Below, piece by piece: positions 37,701 through 50,800 of a stretch of DNA of 64,000 bases. Below the pieces are notes generated by a model that did no database searches, was not told where the DNA came from, and saw only the letters and a list, made by a program, of their open reading frames with translations. The stretch covers positions 91,002 through 155,001 of the forward strand of contig JAPTJF010000101.1 of the NCBI GenBank assembly GCA_029339195.1, read 5' to 3'. Numbering within the stretch: the first letter of the stretch is position 1; the number at the start of each line of letters is the position of its first letter. The translations under genes and the position numbers were made by a program. Source of the stretch: Micractinium sp. NFX-FRZ. Its lineage: Eukaryota > Chlorophyta > Trebouxiophyceae > Chlorellales > Chlorellaceae.

Positions 37701-38797
37701 CAACCCAGACCCAGAGGTGGGGGCGTGGCGTGAGGCATGCTGTGCGTGCTGTGGTGCATTGCGTGAGCTTCGCCCTGCGGCTGCTGACGCGGGTTGCTGG
37801 GGGACTGAGGGGCGGCGTCCGCCTGCCGCGGCTTTTAACGCTTGCTTCATGATACTGCAATATGTGCCTTGCCCGGCATGGGCAGCAGGGCCCCCTTCAC
37901 TACACACCCCCTACAGTTTCCACCAAAGGCGTGCATGCATGCTGGCGGTACAGCACACCCCTCTTAGGCTGCAGGCCTCCCAGCCAACCTGTGCTTGTCG
38001 CACCCCTGTGCTCCCTGTCCTTCCCCCCTGAAGGTTGCTGCGTACATGCTGGCCACAGCGCACGGAGCACGGCACAGCCCGCTCATCGTGGAGGTCATCA
38101 TCCAGCTGCTGGGGCTAGGCGTGTGCGCCGACACAGGTGAGCGGTGGAGGGGGGAAGGGCAGAGTCCTATAGGACCGAGTGGCAGGAGCGGTCTGAAAGA
38201 GGAGGTCAGTTGTTGGTACAGGATGTGCGCGCTCAGGTGAGGAGTGCAGGGAAGGGCCGATGCAGTCAGGATTCAGTTGCAGGAGTGGGATGGCAAGGGG
38301 AGGTTTTCATACAGCTGCTGGGGCTAGATGTGTGCGCCGACACAGGTGGGGGAGGAAACAAAAGACGGGGCACTACCGTGTGAGCCTGAGGTTGTATCGC
38401 GGCTGGCTTGTGGGCGGGAGATGGCAGTTGATGTGGGACACGCGTCAGCTGCCGCTGGGCTCGGCCATTCTGCTGGAAGTGCCGAGGGGTGGGATGCTTT
38501 GGCTGCCAGCCCATCCCGACTGCCCTGCATCACCACCACCACCTCTGCACCTGCACCTGCTGCAGTGGTGGGGTCGGCCATGCTGCGGGGCATCTCGGGA
38601 GGCCAGAAGAAGCGGGTGACGACAGGTGGGTGGGTGCGTGTGGGGCGGACTTGCACGTTATGAGGGATGGGGTGGGGTGGGGTGGGGCTCCTGCTGGTGC
38701 AGCACAATGGCCCTGTCGCGCAAACGCACACAAAACGCGCACGTCACGGGTGGAAAACGGGGAAGCGGGCGCCCCGCGCTCAGGGGCGGCCCGTCAA

Positions 38798-38829
<32 letters not shown>

Positions 38830-41800
38830 CTGCGCCCCACTCTGCCTGCTGCAACCTCCGCCATCCAGCTGCTTCCGGTGTACCCTGCTGGGCCTCCTGT
38901 GATAATGCCACATCGACTGCTGCCCCGCAGGCGAGATGGTGGTGGGTCCCGTGAGGGCGCTGTTTGCCGACGAAATCAGCACGGGGCTGGACAGCAACAC
39001 CACGTACCAGGCAAGGAGGTCGGAGCCTACTTGGCAAGCAATAGGGGCGATTGTTCTTTGGTTAGCGAGTTCTTTAAGGGAGGAGCGGTGGGGCCCACCA
39101 GTTGTGTACTGGCTTGATAGCCCTGGCTCGCCCTCGCCTGATGTTGTGCTGCCTGCCGCCCTGCCCTGGCCTGGACTGCCCTGGCCTGGCCTGCTGTGGA
39201 CAACCCCTTGGCTCAACCTATTCGCCCTCCAACCTACTGTGGCACTCCCCTGGGCACAACCCTGCCGGCGGCTCTTTCCCTGCCTTGCACTTTGTACACC
39301 AACATGTGCCCCCTCACCTTCCCATCCATTGCTATGAACAAAGCAGATCACGCGTGCCATGGGCGACCCCTTGCCTTACCCTTTGCCCGCAACACGTGAA
39401 TATTCGCCCTCCCGCCCGCTGCCACCTCCGGGCCCCCCCAACAAGCAAGCACCGCAGGTTCATGCGCGCCCCGGGCAACCACCTGCTTCGCACTTTGTAC
39501 AACAACATGTGCCCCTTCACCGTCCCACCCGCCGTGCCCCTCCCCCAAACAAGCACCGCAGATCATGCGCGCCCTGGGCAACTTCACGCGCGTCATGCGG
39601 GTGGCCACGGTGGTGGGCCTGCTGCAGCCGCAGCCCGAGGCCTTTGAGCTGTTTGACGAAGTCATCCTGCTGAGCAACGGCAAGGTAAGGTGGCCGCGTG
39701 TTGTGCACCCTGCTGAGCTGGCGGGTGAGACGGATGCTTTTCGAATGAAAAGGAGGAGTGGGCAGAGAGGAGGGAGTTCCAGTGGGCAACAACAAGGCCT
39801 TGCCTGCATGCTGACATAGCTGCAGCCAGCCACTGATTTGCGCTCTCTCCCAAGCGTGGTGCGTGGGGCGTCCAGGCACCACACCTTGCACCTGCACCTG
39901 CCCGCCGCACCTTGTGCGACCCTGCCACCCACCCTTCCGGCTCCCAAGTTGTGACTCTCCCACCCGCTGATTGCAACCACCCGCCCGCCCGCCCGCCCTG
40001 CAGGTGTGCTACCATGGCCCCGTGGACGTCGTGCTGCCTTTTTTCGAGGGCTTGGGCTTCACCTGCCCCCCACGCCGAGGGCTGGCCGACTTTTTGCAGG
40101 AAGTGACCACACCCTCCGACCAGCAGGCAGGTCCCGAGGGAGTGGGGCTGCTGCCCTGTGGCACTGCCTGGGGAGATGTCCCTGTGGTGCTGCCTGGGGG
40201 CTTCGTTGTGGTACTGCCCGGGGAGGTGGGCGGGCACCAAACCCAACGCCACGCCAGGCTGGCATGTTTTACCTCCCGGCGGAGCACTGACGCTGCACAC
40301 TTGGTCTTCAGCCCCCTTCGTTCCTTCTTTCCTTCTGCTCTGTTTGACGCGCAGAAGCACTTGTTTTTCTTCTTCCCCTCTGCAGAAGTACTGGGACCTG
40401 TCCCGCGGCCAGAAGCCCTGGCACTTCCTCAGCACCGTCATGATCGAGGCGGCCTACAAGAGGACGCCGCAGTGGGGGGCGGTGGCGGAGCGCCTGGCCG
40501 CGCCCTTTGACCGCGCCCAGGCCGACCCGTCAGCCCTCGCCACAGCCAAGTGAGTTGGAGTTCCTGGTCAGCAGGGGCCTCGGGGGTGCAGAAAGGAGGA
40601 TGGTTACGGCACCCTGCTGTGCTGGCAGCGGACAGCTTGCTGTCACCGGCAAATGGCCAGCTCTCAGCCCGGCTCTGCCCAGCCGGCCCTGACTGCCTCT
40701 GCAGCCGCCACATCTGCCCTGCATCTAGCTAGCATCGGCGCCTTGCCGCTTCCGTCGCCCGGATCCGCCACCGCTGCCCCGGCTGCGCCCAAATGTGCAC
40801 ACTGTGCATTTTTTCATTACCCTTATCTTCCCCTCGCCCTTCATCAGGTACGGCCAGCGCCGGCCCGAGCTGCTGCGCGCCAACTTCCGGCGCACCGTGG
40901 TGCTGCAGAGCCGCAACCGAGTGTTTGCCATCATTCGCACCAGCCAGGTGCATCAACCGACTCGCCAATGAGTTGCATTTGCGTCCACAGTGTAGGGCTG
41001 GGTGGACTGGCTGAGTAGGGGTGCTGCACGGGAGTAGGGCAAGACAGGGCAGGGAGGGCAAGGCTGGGTAGCACATCTGGCGGGCAGGCAGGCAGCAGGG
41101 AATGTGCAACCGCTGCAGGCCCGCCAGTGCTGTCCCTGCGTGTCGCCCAGCCAGCAGGAGCCGTCACAGCCGACTCGTATCACCCCTCCAGGACCTGGCA
41201 TCCTGCCTCCCCCCTCACCACCTGTGCCTCCCTAGGTCCTGCTGATGGCCTTTGTGGTGTCAACCCTCTTCTGGAGAGAGGTGAGCGCACGAGCGGTGGT
41301 CAGCACGGGGTGGTGCATGCGGGCAAGCATGGGCGAGAGTGCATGGCCCGGGAGGGTTGCACTGCTATCCCAGGGCACCAGCAGCATTGGGTCAGTCGGC
41401 CGCCACCTTGCAAGCACGCCTACCCTGCCTCGGCCTCCGTCCTCCTCAAAACCCTCCCTTCCCCTGCTTGGAAGGCAATCTCATCTGCACTTGCCACCTC
41501 AAGTCCCAGCCTCTGCCTCCACCTCCCCTCCACCTCCCGGCAGGACAAGAACACTGTGGAGGACGGCAACCTGTTCTTCGGCGTCATCTTCTGTGAGTGG
41601 GTGCCAGTGGCGGCTGAGCAGAGGGCAGTGAGAAAGGGGGCGCCCCTCTTGTGTGCAGCCAAAATGCTACAGCACCGCTGTGTCGCGGGACGCAAAGGGG
41701 TCGGCTGCGATCGGTGGGGCTGCAGCAGGTGCGGCAGGGGCACTGCGAGCATGCGAGGGGGCTGTAGCACGGGGGCACAACCACCCATCACCCTCCCGAA

Positions 41801-44800
41801 CCACCGCACACCCCTGACCCTCCGCCTCTCACTCCCACAAACGGGGGCCGAATGCGCTCCACCGCACTTTCCCCAACATCGCCATTGTCACCTCGCCCAC
41901 CGCCTTCCGCTCTCTTTGCCCCTCTACTCCCCCCCAGACTCCATCCTGTACATGCTGCTGGGGGCCATCAGCGAGATGCACCTGCTGGTGGACCTCCTGG
42001 GGTGAGCGGGGGATCCTTTCTTTCTTCAGCTCTGTTTGGGGGCCAGGCGGGCTGGGGGAATGCCCATGTGCCTGCTGGTGGGCCGCCTGGGGTAGGTAGG
42101 ATCGCCTTTGCTTTCATTCCTTCTAGTTTCTTCTTGTGCGGCGGGCGGGGGAGATGCGTGTGCGTGCGTGTAGGTGGGCTGTCTGGGGTGGGGGTGGGGG
42201 GAAGGGGCTCTGCTCCTCATACCCCTTAAAGTGTGCTGCTCCCCCTCGCCACAAGCGCATGCCCCCTCCCTCCTGCCCTGCAGCGTCTTCTTCAAGCAGC
42301 GCCGCATGCGCTTCTACCCGGGTGGGTTGACGTCCACAGTGTGTGTGAGCTGGCGCCCGCGTGGCGGGGCAGGGGACTCACGTGGGTGACCTGCCCCCGT
42401 GTGTAATGGCGCCCTGCGTGGGCCGGCTGTGGGGCTGGTGCCGCCTGGGGGGGCACCTTGGGGCATGGCACGGGTGTGTGAACGGGCCAGCCACTTGAGG
42501 GTCTGGGTTTTAAGAAAGTTTTGGGGATGCTGGCAAAGTGTGCCTTACGCAAACCCACGCTGCTCCCCCCAGCCTGCTCCCGCCCCGCCCCCCGCCCCCG
42601 CCCCCCAGGCTGGTGCTTTGCCCTGCCCACCTTTGTGACGCGCGTGCCCTACAGCTTGCTGGAGGCAACCATCTGGACCATGCTGGTGAGCTGGCGGCTG
42701 TGCAGTCGTGTGTGCGCCAGGGCTGAAGAATTGCCAAAGCAAGGAAAATGGTAGCAAGCATGCACTCGTGTGCGCGCCAGGGCCCAGGAGCCGGCACACT
42801 CCAGGCCCCCAGTGTGCCAGTACTGCCAGCGTCAAGCATGCGCCTACCTGGTCGCCGGTCGGCGTGCTCACCCGCTCGCTCCCCCCACACCCCAAGCTCA
42901 GTGCACACCCACCCTTGGTGCCGGCGCCCCTTTTCTGAACACACACCCTTGTACCCGCCCCCCTTCCTGGACACTCCCGCAGGTCTATTGGATTGTGGGA
43001 TTCTCCCCCACTGTGCGCTTCCTCATGTTCTGGTGAGCTGCCAGCGCTGGGCTGGGGCTGGGGGCGGCTTCGTGCTTTGCTGCTGCGCTGCCGGAGTGTG
43101 CTGTGGGCTGCCAGGTCAAGGCTGGCGGCCCGGGAATCATGATCCCGAGGCAGCTGGGGAGCGCTGACCCGCTGCTCGAATGCTGGGGATGCGCCATGGC
43201 GCGTGATCACACCACAATGTGTAGACACCAGCTCCGGTGTGCCCCCTCCTCTCCCCCCCTCCTGGGCGCAGGCTGCAGCTCTTCCTCATCAACGTCTGGT
43301 CGGTGGCCCTCTTCCAGCTGATTGCCGCGGTGAGGCGGTGGGCGGAGCACCTGGGAGCGGCACATGACACCGTGCGTGGCAGGCTGCAGGAGCACCAGCC
43401 CTGCTTCATGCACCCTTGGCACTTCTCTGACCGCTGCAGGTGTGCCGGGATGACACCGTTCTCAGCACTCCCAACATCTCACACAATCTTGCTCCGCTTC
43501 TGTGTACCTGCAGGTGTGCCGTGATGACACCATTGCTGGCTCAGCACGCCATGCTCCCACATGACCAAATCCTTGCTCCGCTTCCCTGACCGCTGCAGGT
43601 GTGCCGTGAGGACACCATCGCCACCTCCGTGGGCTCCATGCTCCTCCTGCTCTTCATCAACCTCACGGGTGGGCCCGGGGTGCAAAGGTTTTGGTTTACC
43701 ACTGCATATTGCAAATGTGTTGGTTTATCACTGTGCATTGCAAAGGTTTTGGTTTACCACTGAGTAATGCAAAGGTTTCGGTTTCAAATTTACCACTGTA
43801 CATGCCAGTTCTTAACGAAACCACAGTGAGCCCGGGTGACACATCGGGGGGACCCCGGCCAGCTGGCCCCCATCAAGGGTCACTATGCCCTGCTTCGCAT
43901 CCTTGCTCTGCGCTGGCGGCGCTGCCAGAGATGTCGGTGCCACCACACACAGCTGACCTGCTACCACCCTTGTCCCGCGCCACCCCACGTGCACCCATCC
44001 CCCCTCTTGGCAGGCTTTGTGCTGAACAAGAGCGACATCCCGCCCTGGTGGATCTGGGGCTACTGGTGAGGCCCGCCTCTCCCCCGCCCTTGCTCCCTGC
44101 TCTCACCGGCAGGCCTCCCTCCCCACTCCTGCCAGCCTGCCCGCCCGCCTTGCGCCCGCCCGCCCTGCAGCTGCCATACCTGGCACCCGGGCTGCATGCT
44201 GCGGCCTTGCGCCTGCCCTGCAGCTGCCATAAAACTGGCAGCCGGGCTGCATGCTGCGGCCTAGAAAAGCTCAGCGCCATGTTGCGCTGGCGGTGAGCAC
44301 AAGTGCACGTCGTCCGTGTAGCCCAACCTGCCGACGCAGGCGCCCAGGCCTGCTGCTGACAATCAACGCCCGAACTGATCATGTGCACACTTCCCCCCAT
44401 TATGCCAGGCCCAACCCCTATGCCTGGGTGACGCGTGCGCTGGTGAGAGGGCTGCCTGCTGCGCTGCCTGCACGGCCCAAGTCTGCCGGGCCTGGGGCCT
44501 GCACACCTTGCGCCGGCTTGCAGCCGCTGTCCGGCCAGCACACCAGCGCTGCTTGCCAGCATCAGCGTGGCACACACCGTGCATGAGCAAAGCACACACA
44601 CACACATGTGCATGGTGCCGTCGTTACTCGGCAGGTCACCCCACTGCGGCGCCGTCCCCACCCGCCCTCACCTCCCCTGCCCCCTCAACACCGCAATGCA
44701 ACTCAACGCAATGCGCTTCACTGTGCAGGCCATCAACGAGTTCACTTCAGCGCACTGGATGCGCCCAGACCCCGCCAACCCCGGAGAGATGCTGGGCATC

Positions 44801-47800
44801 CAAGTGCTGACCTTCAGGTGGGCATGCTGAGCCTGCTGCATCCATGGCACCAGCGACAGCGCCAGCTCAGCTGTTGACGGCCTTGCTCCCGTCTCCTGCC
44901 CGCGCACAGCTGGCCCGCAGTAAGTCGCGCAGTGCAGCGCTGCTGCGTCAGCCCGCTTGCTGCATACCGAGGGTACATTGTCTGCCTGCAGGAGGGGGAG
45001 GCGCAGAGATTGTGTGCGTGGGTGGACAGAGCGTGGGGCGAGGCATGCTTGGCTCGCCAGCCACGGCTGCTGATAGAAAGCAGCAGCACCCGACCCCAGG
45101 CTGCTTGCCCAGCACTGCACGGCCCTGCACTGGGGGCCTCGGGGTGGGGGTGGGGGTGGGGCCCTGGCGCGCGCTGCCCCATGGATGCCCACAGCTTGCT
45201 CCAGGCGCTGGTCTGGTTGCTCTCCGTGTGGCCCTCGGCCGACCGTGGCTGTCAGCCGACTGCCACAGTGAGCGCCTGGGACCAGCGCCGGAGCAAGCGG
45301 CGGACATCCATTGGGCGGCCCGCGCTTGTGCAAGCCCGCCCGAGGGTATTCTGATGGGCCGACTATTTCTGTTTATCTTAGATCTGGCCAGTTAGTTCTT
45401 CGAAAGTGCAGTGCTTGGGGAGCATCCTGTGTCGGCTGGGGTGCTGCCTCTTGCTGGGGGCGGTGCCTGGCCTGCTGAGCCTGCTGAGCCTGCTGCACCC
45501 ATGGCAGCAGCAACGGCGCTGCGACGGCGCCAGCTCACACGCCGACGGCTTCACTCCCATGGTGGTGCGGCGCTGCCAAAGAATCGACTGCTCAAATATA
45601 GGAATATCATGAAATCAGTATGCATTCTTTCTGAATATCCCTTTGGGGGGGGGGGGGGGGGGGGGGGGGGGGATGCGTGTGCACGTGTGCGCTCGGCAGG
45701 CCTGTCTGCCGCTCGCTCCAGGCGCCCCAGCGTGGCGCTCGCCCCCCCGCCTCAGTTGCTTGGTTTGCGCGATCCTGCCTGCCCCACCCGGCACCCCGCC
45801 ACTCGGGGTGGCTGGATCGGGTTGCCAAGCACCTGCGGTGGGGCGGCCGACCGCACGGTGAACACTTGGAGTGAGCGCCGGACCGGCGAGTGGAGACACG
45901 CCGCCCAGATCCGCCAGCAGTAGTGGGAGTGATGTCTTCAAGGGGCAACACAGCCGACACACTAGATGGTTTGAGCACTGTGGCGCTGCCTTACACATGT
46001 TTGAGCACTGTGGCGCTGCCTACACATGTTTGAGTAGCTGTGGCGCTGCATTTGTGGCGCGGCCCTGGACGGCAGCGGGTCAAGCCTTGGCTGGGGCAGC
46101 CCCTGGGCAAACATATGTTGAACAAGCGGCTGTTTTGCAGCACAGGAGCAGGCCAGACCCAGCAGAGCTGGCCAAGACAGCCACGAATCTAAAGTGCCCT
46201 GGGGGCCTTGGAGGCTCTATGCAGCTTTCCTTTCCTTTTTTCTGTAAACATGTGCTGCCTTTGCTGCGTGTGCATTGCGGCATGTGGCGCCTTGTGGCCA
46301 AAGTAGGGACTGCCAGCCAATCTGATATTGATCCCCCAACCAACCTGACAATTGATCCCCCTGCAGGGGGTTCCCAACGGAGTACTGGTGGGTGTGGGCC
46401 TCTATCGGCTTCATGCTGGCTTCCATGGTCGTCATCCTGGGCCTCTTCATGGCAGCTGCCACCTACCTGGGAGGTGAGGAGGCACCCTGTTATTGCCTGG
46501 AAAGAGATGGGCCCGAGGGCGGGCCAACCTGTGCCAACCGGCGAGGGCAAAGAGCGGGCATCCTAACTCTCGACAACATGATGCTGCCGCCGGCCTGTCG
46601 GTGGCATGGATGGTGGGGGCAGCAGCAGGTCCCCACCTGCCCAGGCAGGCTGCTGCCTTGTCCCTGAGTGGAGTCCAGTGTTGGGCTGGTCTTATCCACG
46701 CACCCTTTCCTCCCGCCCTACACGGGATGCTCTCTAGCCGCGCCCGGTGCACACCAGCAAGGGCCCCCCCTTCACCGCCCGAAGCCATCCAGGCCCTAGG
46801 CCGCACCCTAATCCCCCCTACACTTTGCCTGCCGCTTTGCAGCCCCCAAGCAGTGGAAGGTGGGCACCCCCAAGGGGCCCCCTCCCTTCCCGTGAAGCCA
46901 TCCAGGCTTATCCATCCAGGCCCCAGGCCGCAACCTTACCCCCAGCCACACTCCCCCACCGTGCAGCCCCCAAGCAGCGGCGCGTGCTCACTCCCGAGGC
47001 GCTCCAAGACTTCCAGCTCAGCAGGAAGGAGCTCATCACCCCTCAGCCCTCGTTCAGCCAGGTGAGAGGGGCAGCACTTGACAGGGCAGCCCTTGGTTAG
47101 AGCCTGGAAGCTGGGGCCAGCTTTTCTCCATTCGTCCCTCGCTCGGCCAGACGAGGTGCGTTCTCTATGACGACCCTCTTCGATTTGTCAGGGTTGGCAC
47201 AGGGTCGGCACAGGAATGGTTGGCGCAGGCAAGAGCGGCGAGGAATGGGTGAGACATGTTCACCTAAAGGGGTGCTAAGTCGGCCCTGTGTGCCCTTCAT
47301 ACACACCTCTCCCTTCTGTAGGAAGCCATGGAACGGGGGGACGTGGCCTGGCCCTCCACCGCAGCAGCCGAGGCGGCCTCTGAAGCCCCCCAGCCAAGCG
47401 TGGGCGGCGTCACCGGCGCCAGCACCGCCGGCAGCAGCGTTGCAGCCTCCCTCTCCCACTTCAGCGCCGACACGGAACCCGGCCCCAGCGGCGGTGCAGG
47501 GACTGGTCGAGTGCAGGCCACACGTCTGGGTCAAGTGCCCGAAGAGGCATTCCACGTCAACGGACGGCAGGCTGTTGTGGGCGCCCCTGCCGGCCTGCGA
47601 GGGGTGCTGGGGCATGCTGGGCCACCTGCAGCAACGGCGGCGGAGAGCGGCGGCGTGGGGCCAGCTGCAGAGGACGGGCGCTCGGTTGCGCCGGGCTCGG
47701 CGGGGGCTGTGCTTGCCCCAGACAGCCGGGAGCCGAGCACCACAGCCAACGCTTTAGAAGGCGCCGAGTGAGTCCTTGAGTGGGAAGCTGGGGGTGGCTG

Positions 47801-50800
47801 GGTGGGCCGTTCATTGGTCGGCGTAACAGCCGCCTGTGCTGGCGCAAGTGTCCGGGACCAGTCACGAAGCAAGTGGTCTCAGCCTGAAGCGATGCAAAAG
47901 CTTTGGCCAGGCACTGAGCATACCTGTCCCCTCCCGACCTCCTCTTCCACACCTACCAGGTGATGCCACCCACCCACACCCTCCCAACCCCGGCTTTTGT
48001 GCAGGCCCATCAGCCCCCGCCGCGCCTTCCTGATGCGCGCCAGCCAGCGCATATCGCACGCCTCACAGGCGGCAGAGACCTACAAGCAGCGCACCGCCCT
48101 GCCCTTCACGCCCGCCACGCTCACCTTCAGAAACGTATGTGGGGGGCCAGGGCGTCGTGGGCAGTGAGTTTGTGGGGCGCTGGCAGGGTGTGCACACTAT
48201 GGGCTGCATTGCATTGCCCAGCTCTGCTCACGCCCTGTGCTTGAAAAGCCACGAAACAACGAGCTGATAATGGTTCCATTCATTCCTTGTTGTGTCACAG
48301 GTGGAGTACTCGGTACCGCTTCCCCCGGTGAGTGCCCTGTGGGGGGTGGGGTGACTCCCACCCATCGGCTAGCTGGCATGTCTGGGAGTGTCGCTTGCAC
48401 ATCATTCCCCACCTGCTGCCACACATGCCTGCCGCCTGCTGGCTTGCTGCCTCCCTCCACGCCCCCGAGCCCCAGCTCCCGCCCACCTCTCAACCTCGTC
48501 CCGCTGCTTCACAGGACGCCGACCGCGAGCGTGCAGACGTGCCCTCCACCGGCCCGCACGCCGGCCAGCTGCGGCTGCTCAAGGGGATCGACGGCGCCTT
48601 CCGCCCCGCCATACTGACCGCCCTCATGGGAGCCTCGGGAGCAGGTGAGCTCAGCATGGCACAGCATGCCCGGACCCACCCGCCTGTGCCACTCTCATGG
48701 GAGCCTCGGAGCAGGTGGGTGAGCTCAGCATGCCACAGCATGCCTGACCCATCCGCCTGGCCCTGCTCCGTACCTGCCTCCAAACGCCATGTATGCTGAC
48801 CGCCCTCATACTTGCCTCGTGAGCGGGCACGTTGGGGTGGGTGAGGTGGCAAGCAACGTCGGGAAACCGGTCGGGCAAGAGCTACCCCGATGGATATACT
48901 GGCATGACCTGGCAGTCCTTCATTCAACTCCTATTGTAAGGGGTCCCCCTCATGTCTTGTCCTCCCCCTCTTGTAAATGCCCTACCTCCCTCTGCCAGGC
49001 AAGAGCACGCTGATGGATGTGCTGGCGGGGCGCAAGACATCGGGCCTGGTGACCGGAGACATCCGAGTGCAGGGGCGGCCCAAGGAGCAGGCCACCTTTG
49101 CGCGCATCAACGGCTGTGAGTTGGCACGCAGACAGGTTCGAGTCGCTCTTACAGTTCCAGGAACCTCGCTCCCCGGCCCGACTCCACTGCACGCTGTGAT
49201 ACTCTCGAACCGACACATGCCCCATGCCTGCCTGCCTGCCTGACGTATCAGGCATCAATCAACCACTGGCATCCACTTGCCTGCATCAAAGTGTGCAGAC
49301 GTCGAGCAGACGGACGTGCACATTGCCCAGGCCACGGTCAGCGAGGCGCTCGCCTTCTCTGCCCACCTGCGCCTGCCCACAACTGTGGACCGCCCCACCC
49401 GGGAGGCCTTTGTGGAGGAGGCAAGCCGCCTGATAGCCTGAAGCCTGAGGCTTTGTAGGGTCTCTGCTTAAGTGTGGGCATTGCCAAGTGTGTGCATGCC
49501 CAGGAGAGCAACTGGGGAGGTCCAGTGGGGGTGGGGGTGGTGCCCGCGTGGGTTTGTGCAGGAGGCAGGAGGTCCTTCGATGCCGCACAGATCCTGGCGC
49601 TTGCCGCCTTCGCCCACCCTCCCACCTCCCACCCACCTCACCCCACCCATACTTCCCCTCCCCACCGCCCCACTCCCAGATCCTGGCCCTCGTGGAGCTG
49701 GACCGCCTGCGCCACGCCTACGTGGGCCTGCCCGGCGTCAGCGGGCTCAGCGTGGAGCAGCGCAAGCGCCTGACGCTGGCGGTGGAGCTGGTGGCCAACC
49801 CTTCCATCGTCTTCATGGGTGGGTGGGTGCAGGGTGAAAACAGGGGGGCAGGGACGGGGGGGCATGCAGGAGGGGTCGCTTGCCTCGCCCTCAGCTGCGC
49901 TGCGATGTGCTGGTGTGTATGCTGCGCCGCGCCATGTCACAACACCCCTTCCATCGTATTCATGGGTGGGCTGGTGCAGGGTGCCAGGGGTGGGCGGTGA
50001 CAATCAAACAATCAATCAATTACATTTCAAGTCCACAGTTGACAGCGGGGGCTCGCGCATCGGGGGGGGGGGGGGGATTCCCCGCCCTGCGCTGTGCCGT
50101 TCTGCAGGTTTGCCGTGCTGCGCAGCACGATGTCACGGCCCCCTCGCCTCCCTCCCCTCCTGCCTCCCTATCCCCCCTTTCCTCCTGCTCCAGACGAGCC
50201 CACTTCTGGGCTGGACGCCCGGGCCGCCGGCATTGTGATGGACGCTGTGCGGGCGACGTGCGACACGGGGCGCACCGTGGTGTGCACCATCCACCAGCCT
50301 TCCATCGACATCTTCGAGGTACTGTGCGGTACTGTGCAGTACTGTAGTGAACCTTCCTGCGCGCGCCTGGCCCCAGCCAGTGCAGTTTGCATGCACGCCC
50401 TTTCTGCTCCACAACTTGCAACCCCGTGCCTGCAGGCGTTTGATGAGCTGCTGCTGCTCAAGCCGGGGGGCGCCACCATCTACTGGGGGCCCATGGGGGA
50501 CTCCAGCGAGAGCCTGATTTCATACTTCCAGGTGGGGTGGGGAGGCAGGGCGGCGTCTTCCAGGTGGTCTTCCAGGGGGGGGCAGGGCGGCGTGTTTGCT
50601 GCCGTTGTGTGATGGAGGGGGGTGGTGCCTTACTGCCGCCTATGATTGGCCTGAGTGATGCTCCCCACTGGCCAGCCTATCAATAAATTACATTTCAAGG
50701 GTAAAAGGGCAAAGGCACAGGCGGGAGTTGCCTTTGGCTCCCATCAGTGCTTCCGTGAGGAGCGAGGTATAGGTATCATGCGGCACGGCCAGCGAGTGGG

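Larger units (their letters stand above)
34713..46473 (+). other. ABCG transporter first half: exons 1-28 (N-term, NBD1, TMD1)
   Basis: Exons: 34713-34937, 35161-35211, 35524-35609, 35961-36081, 36376-36477, 36827-36901 (Walker A), 37070-37150, 37453-37534, 37658-37716, 38034-38136, 38566-38625 (signature), 38931-39010 (Walker B), 39562-39684, 40004-40126, 40386-40549, 40848-40947, 41236-41280, 41544-41592, 41938-42001, 42284-42321, 42609-42685, 42983-43032, 43272-43329, 43599-43668, 44014-44065, 44409-44442, 44729-44817 and 46367-46473. TMD1 landmarks are [33 protein letters not shown] and [17 protein letters not shown]. Exon 10 has an unusual AAG acceptor and exon 17 a TAG acceptor. Confidence 0.9.

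Noticed and set aside
49125..49160. GGTTCGAGTC, like a tRNA B box
   Set aside because: It sits in ABC transporter intron 34 with no A box or stem upstream.
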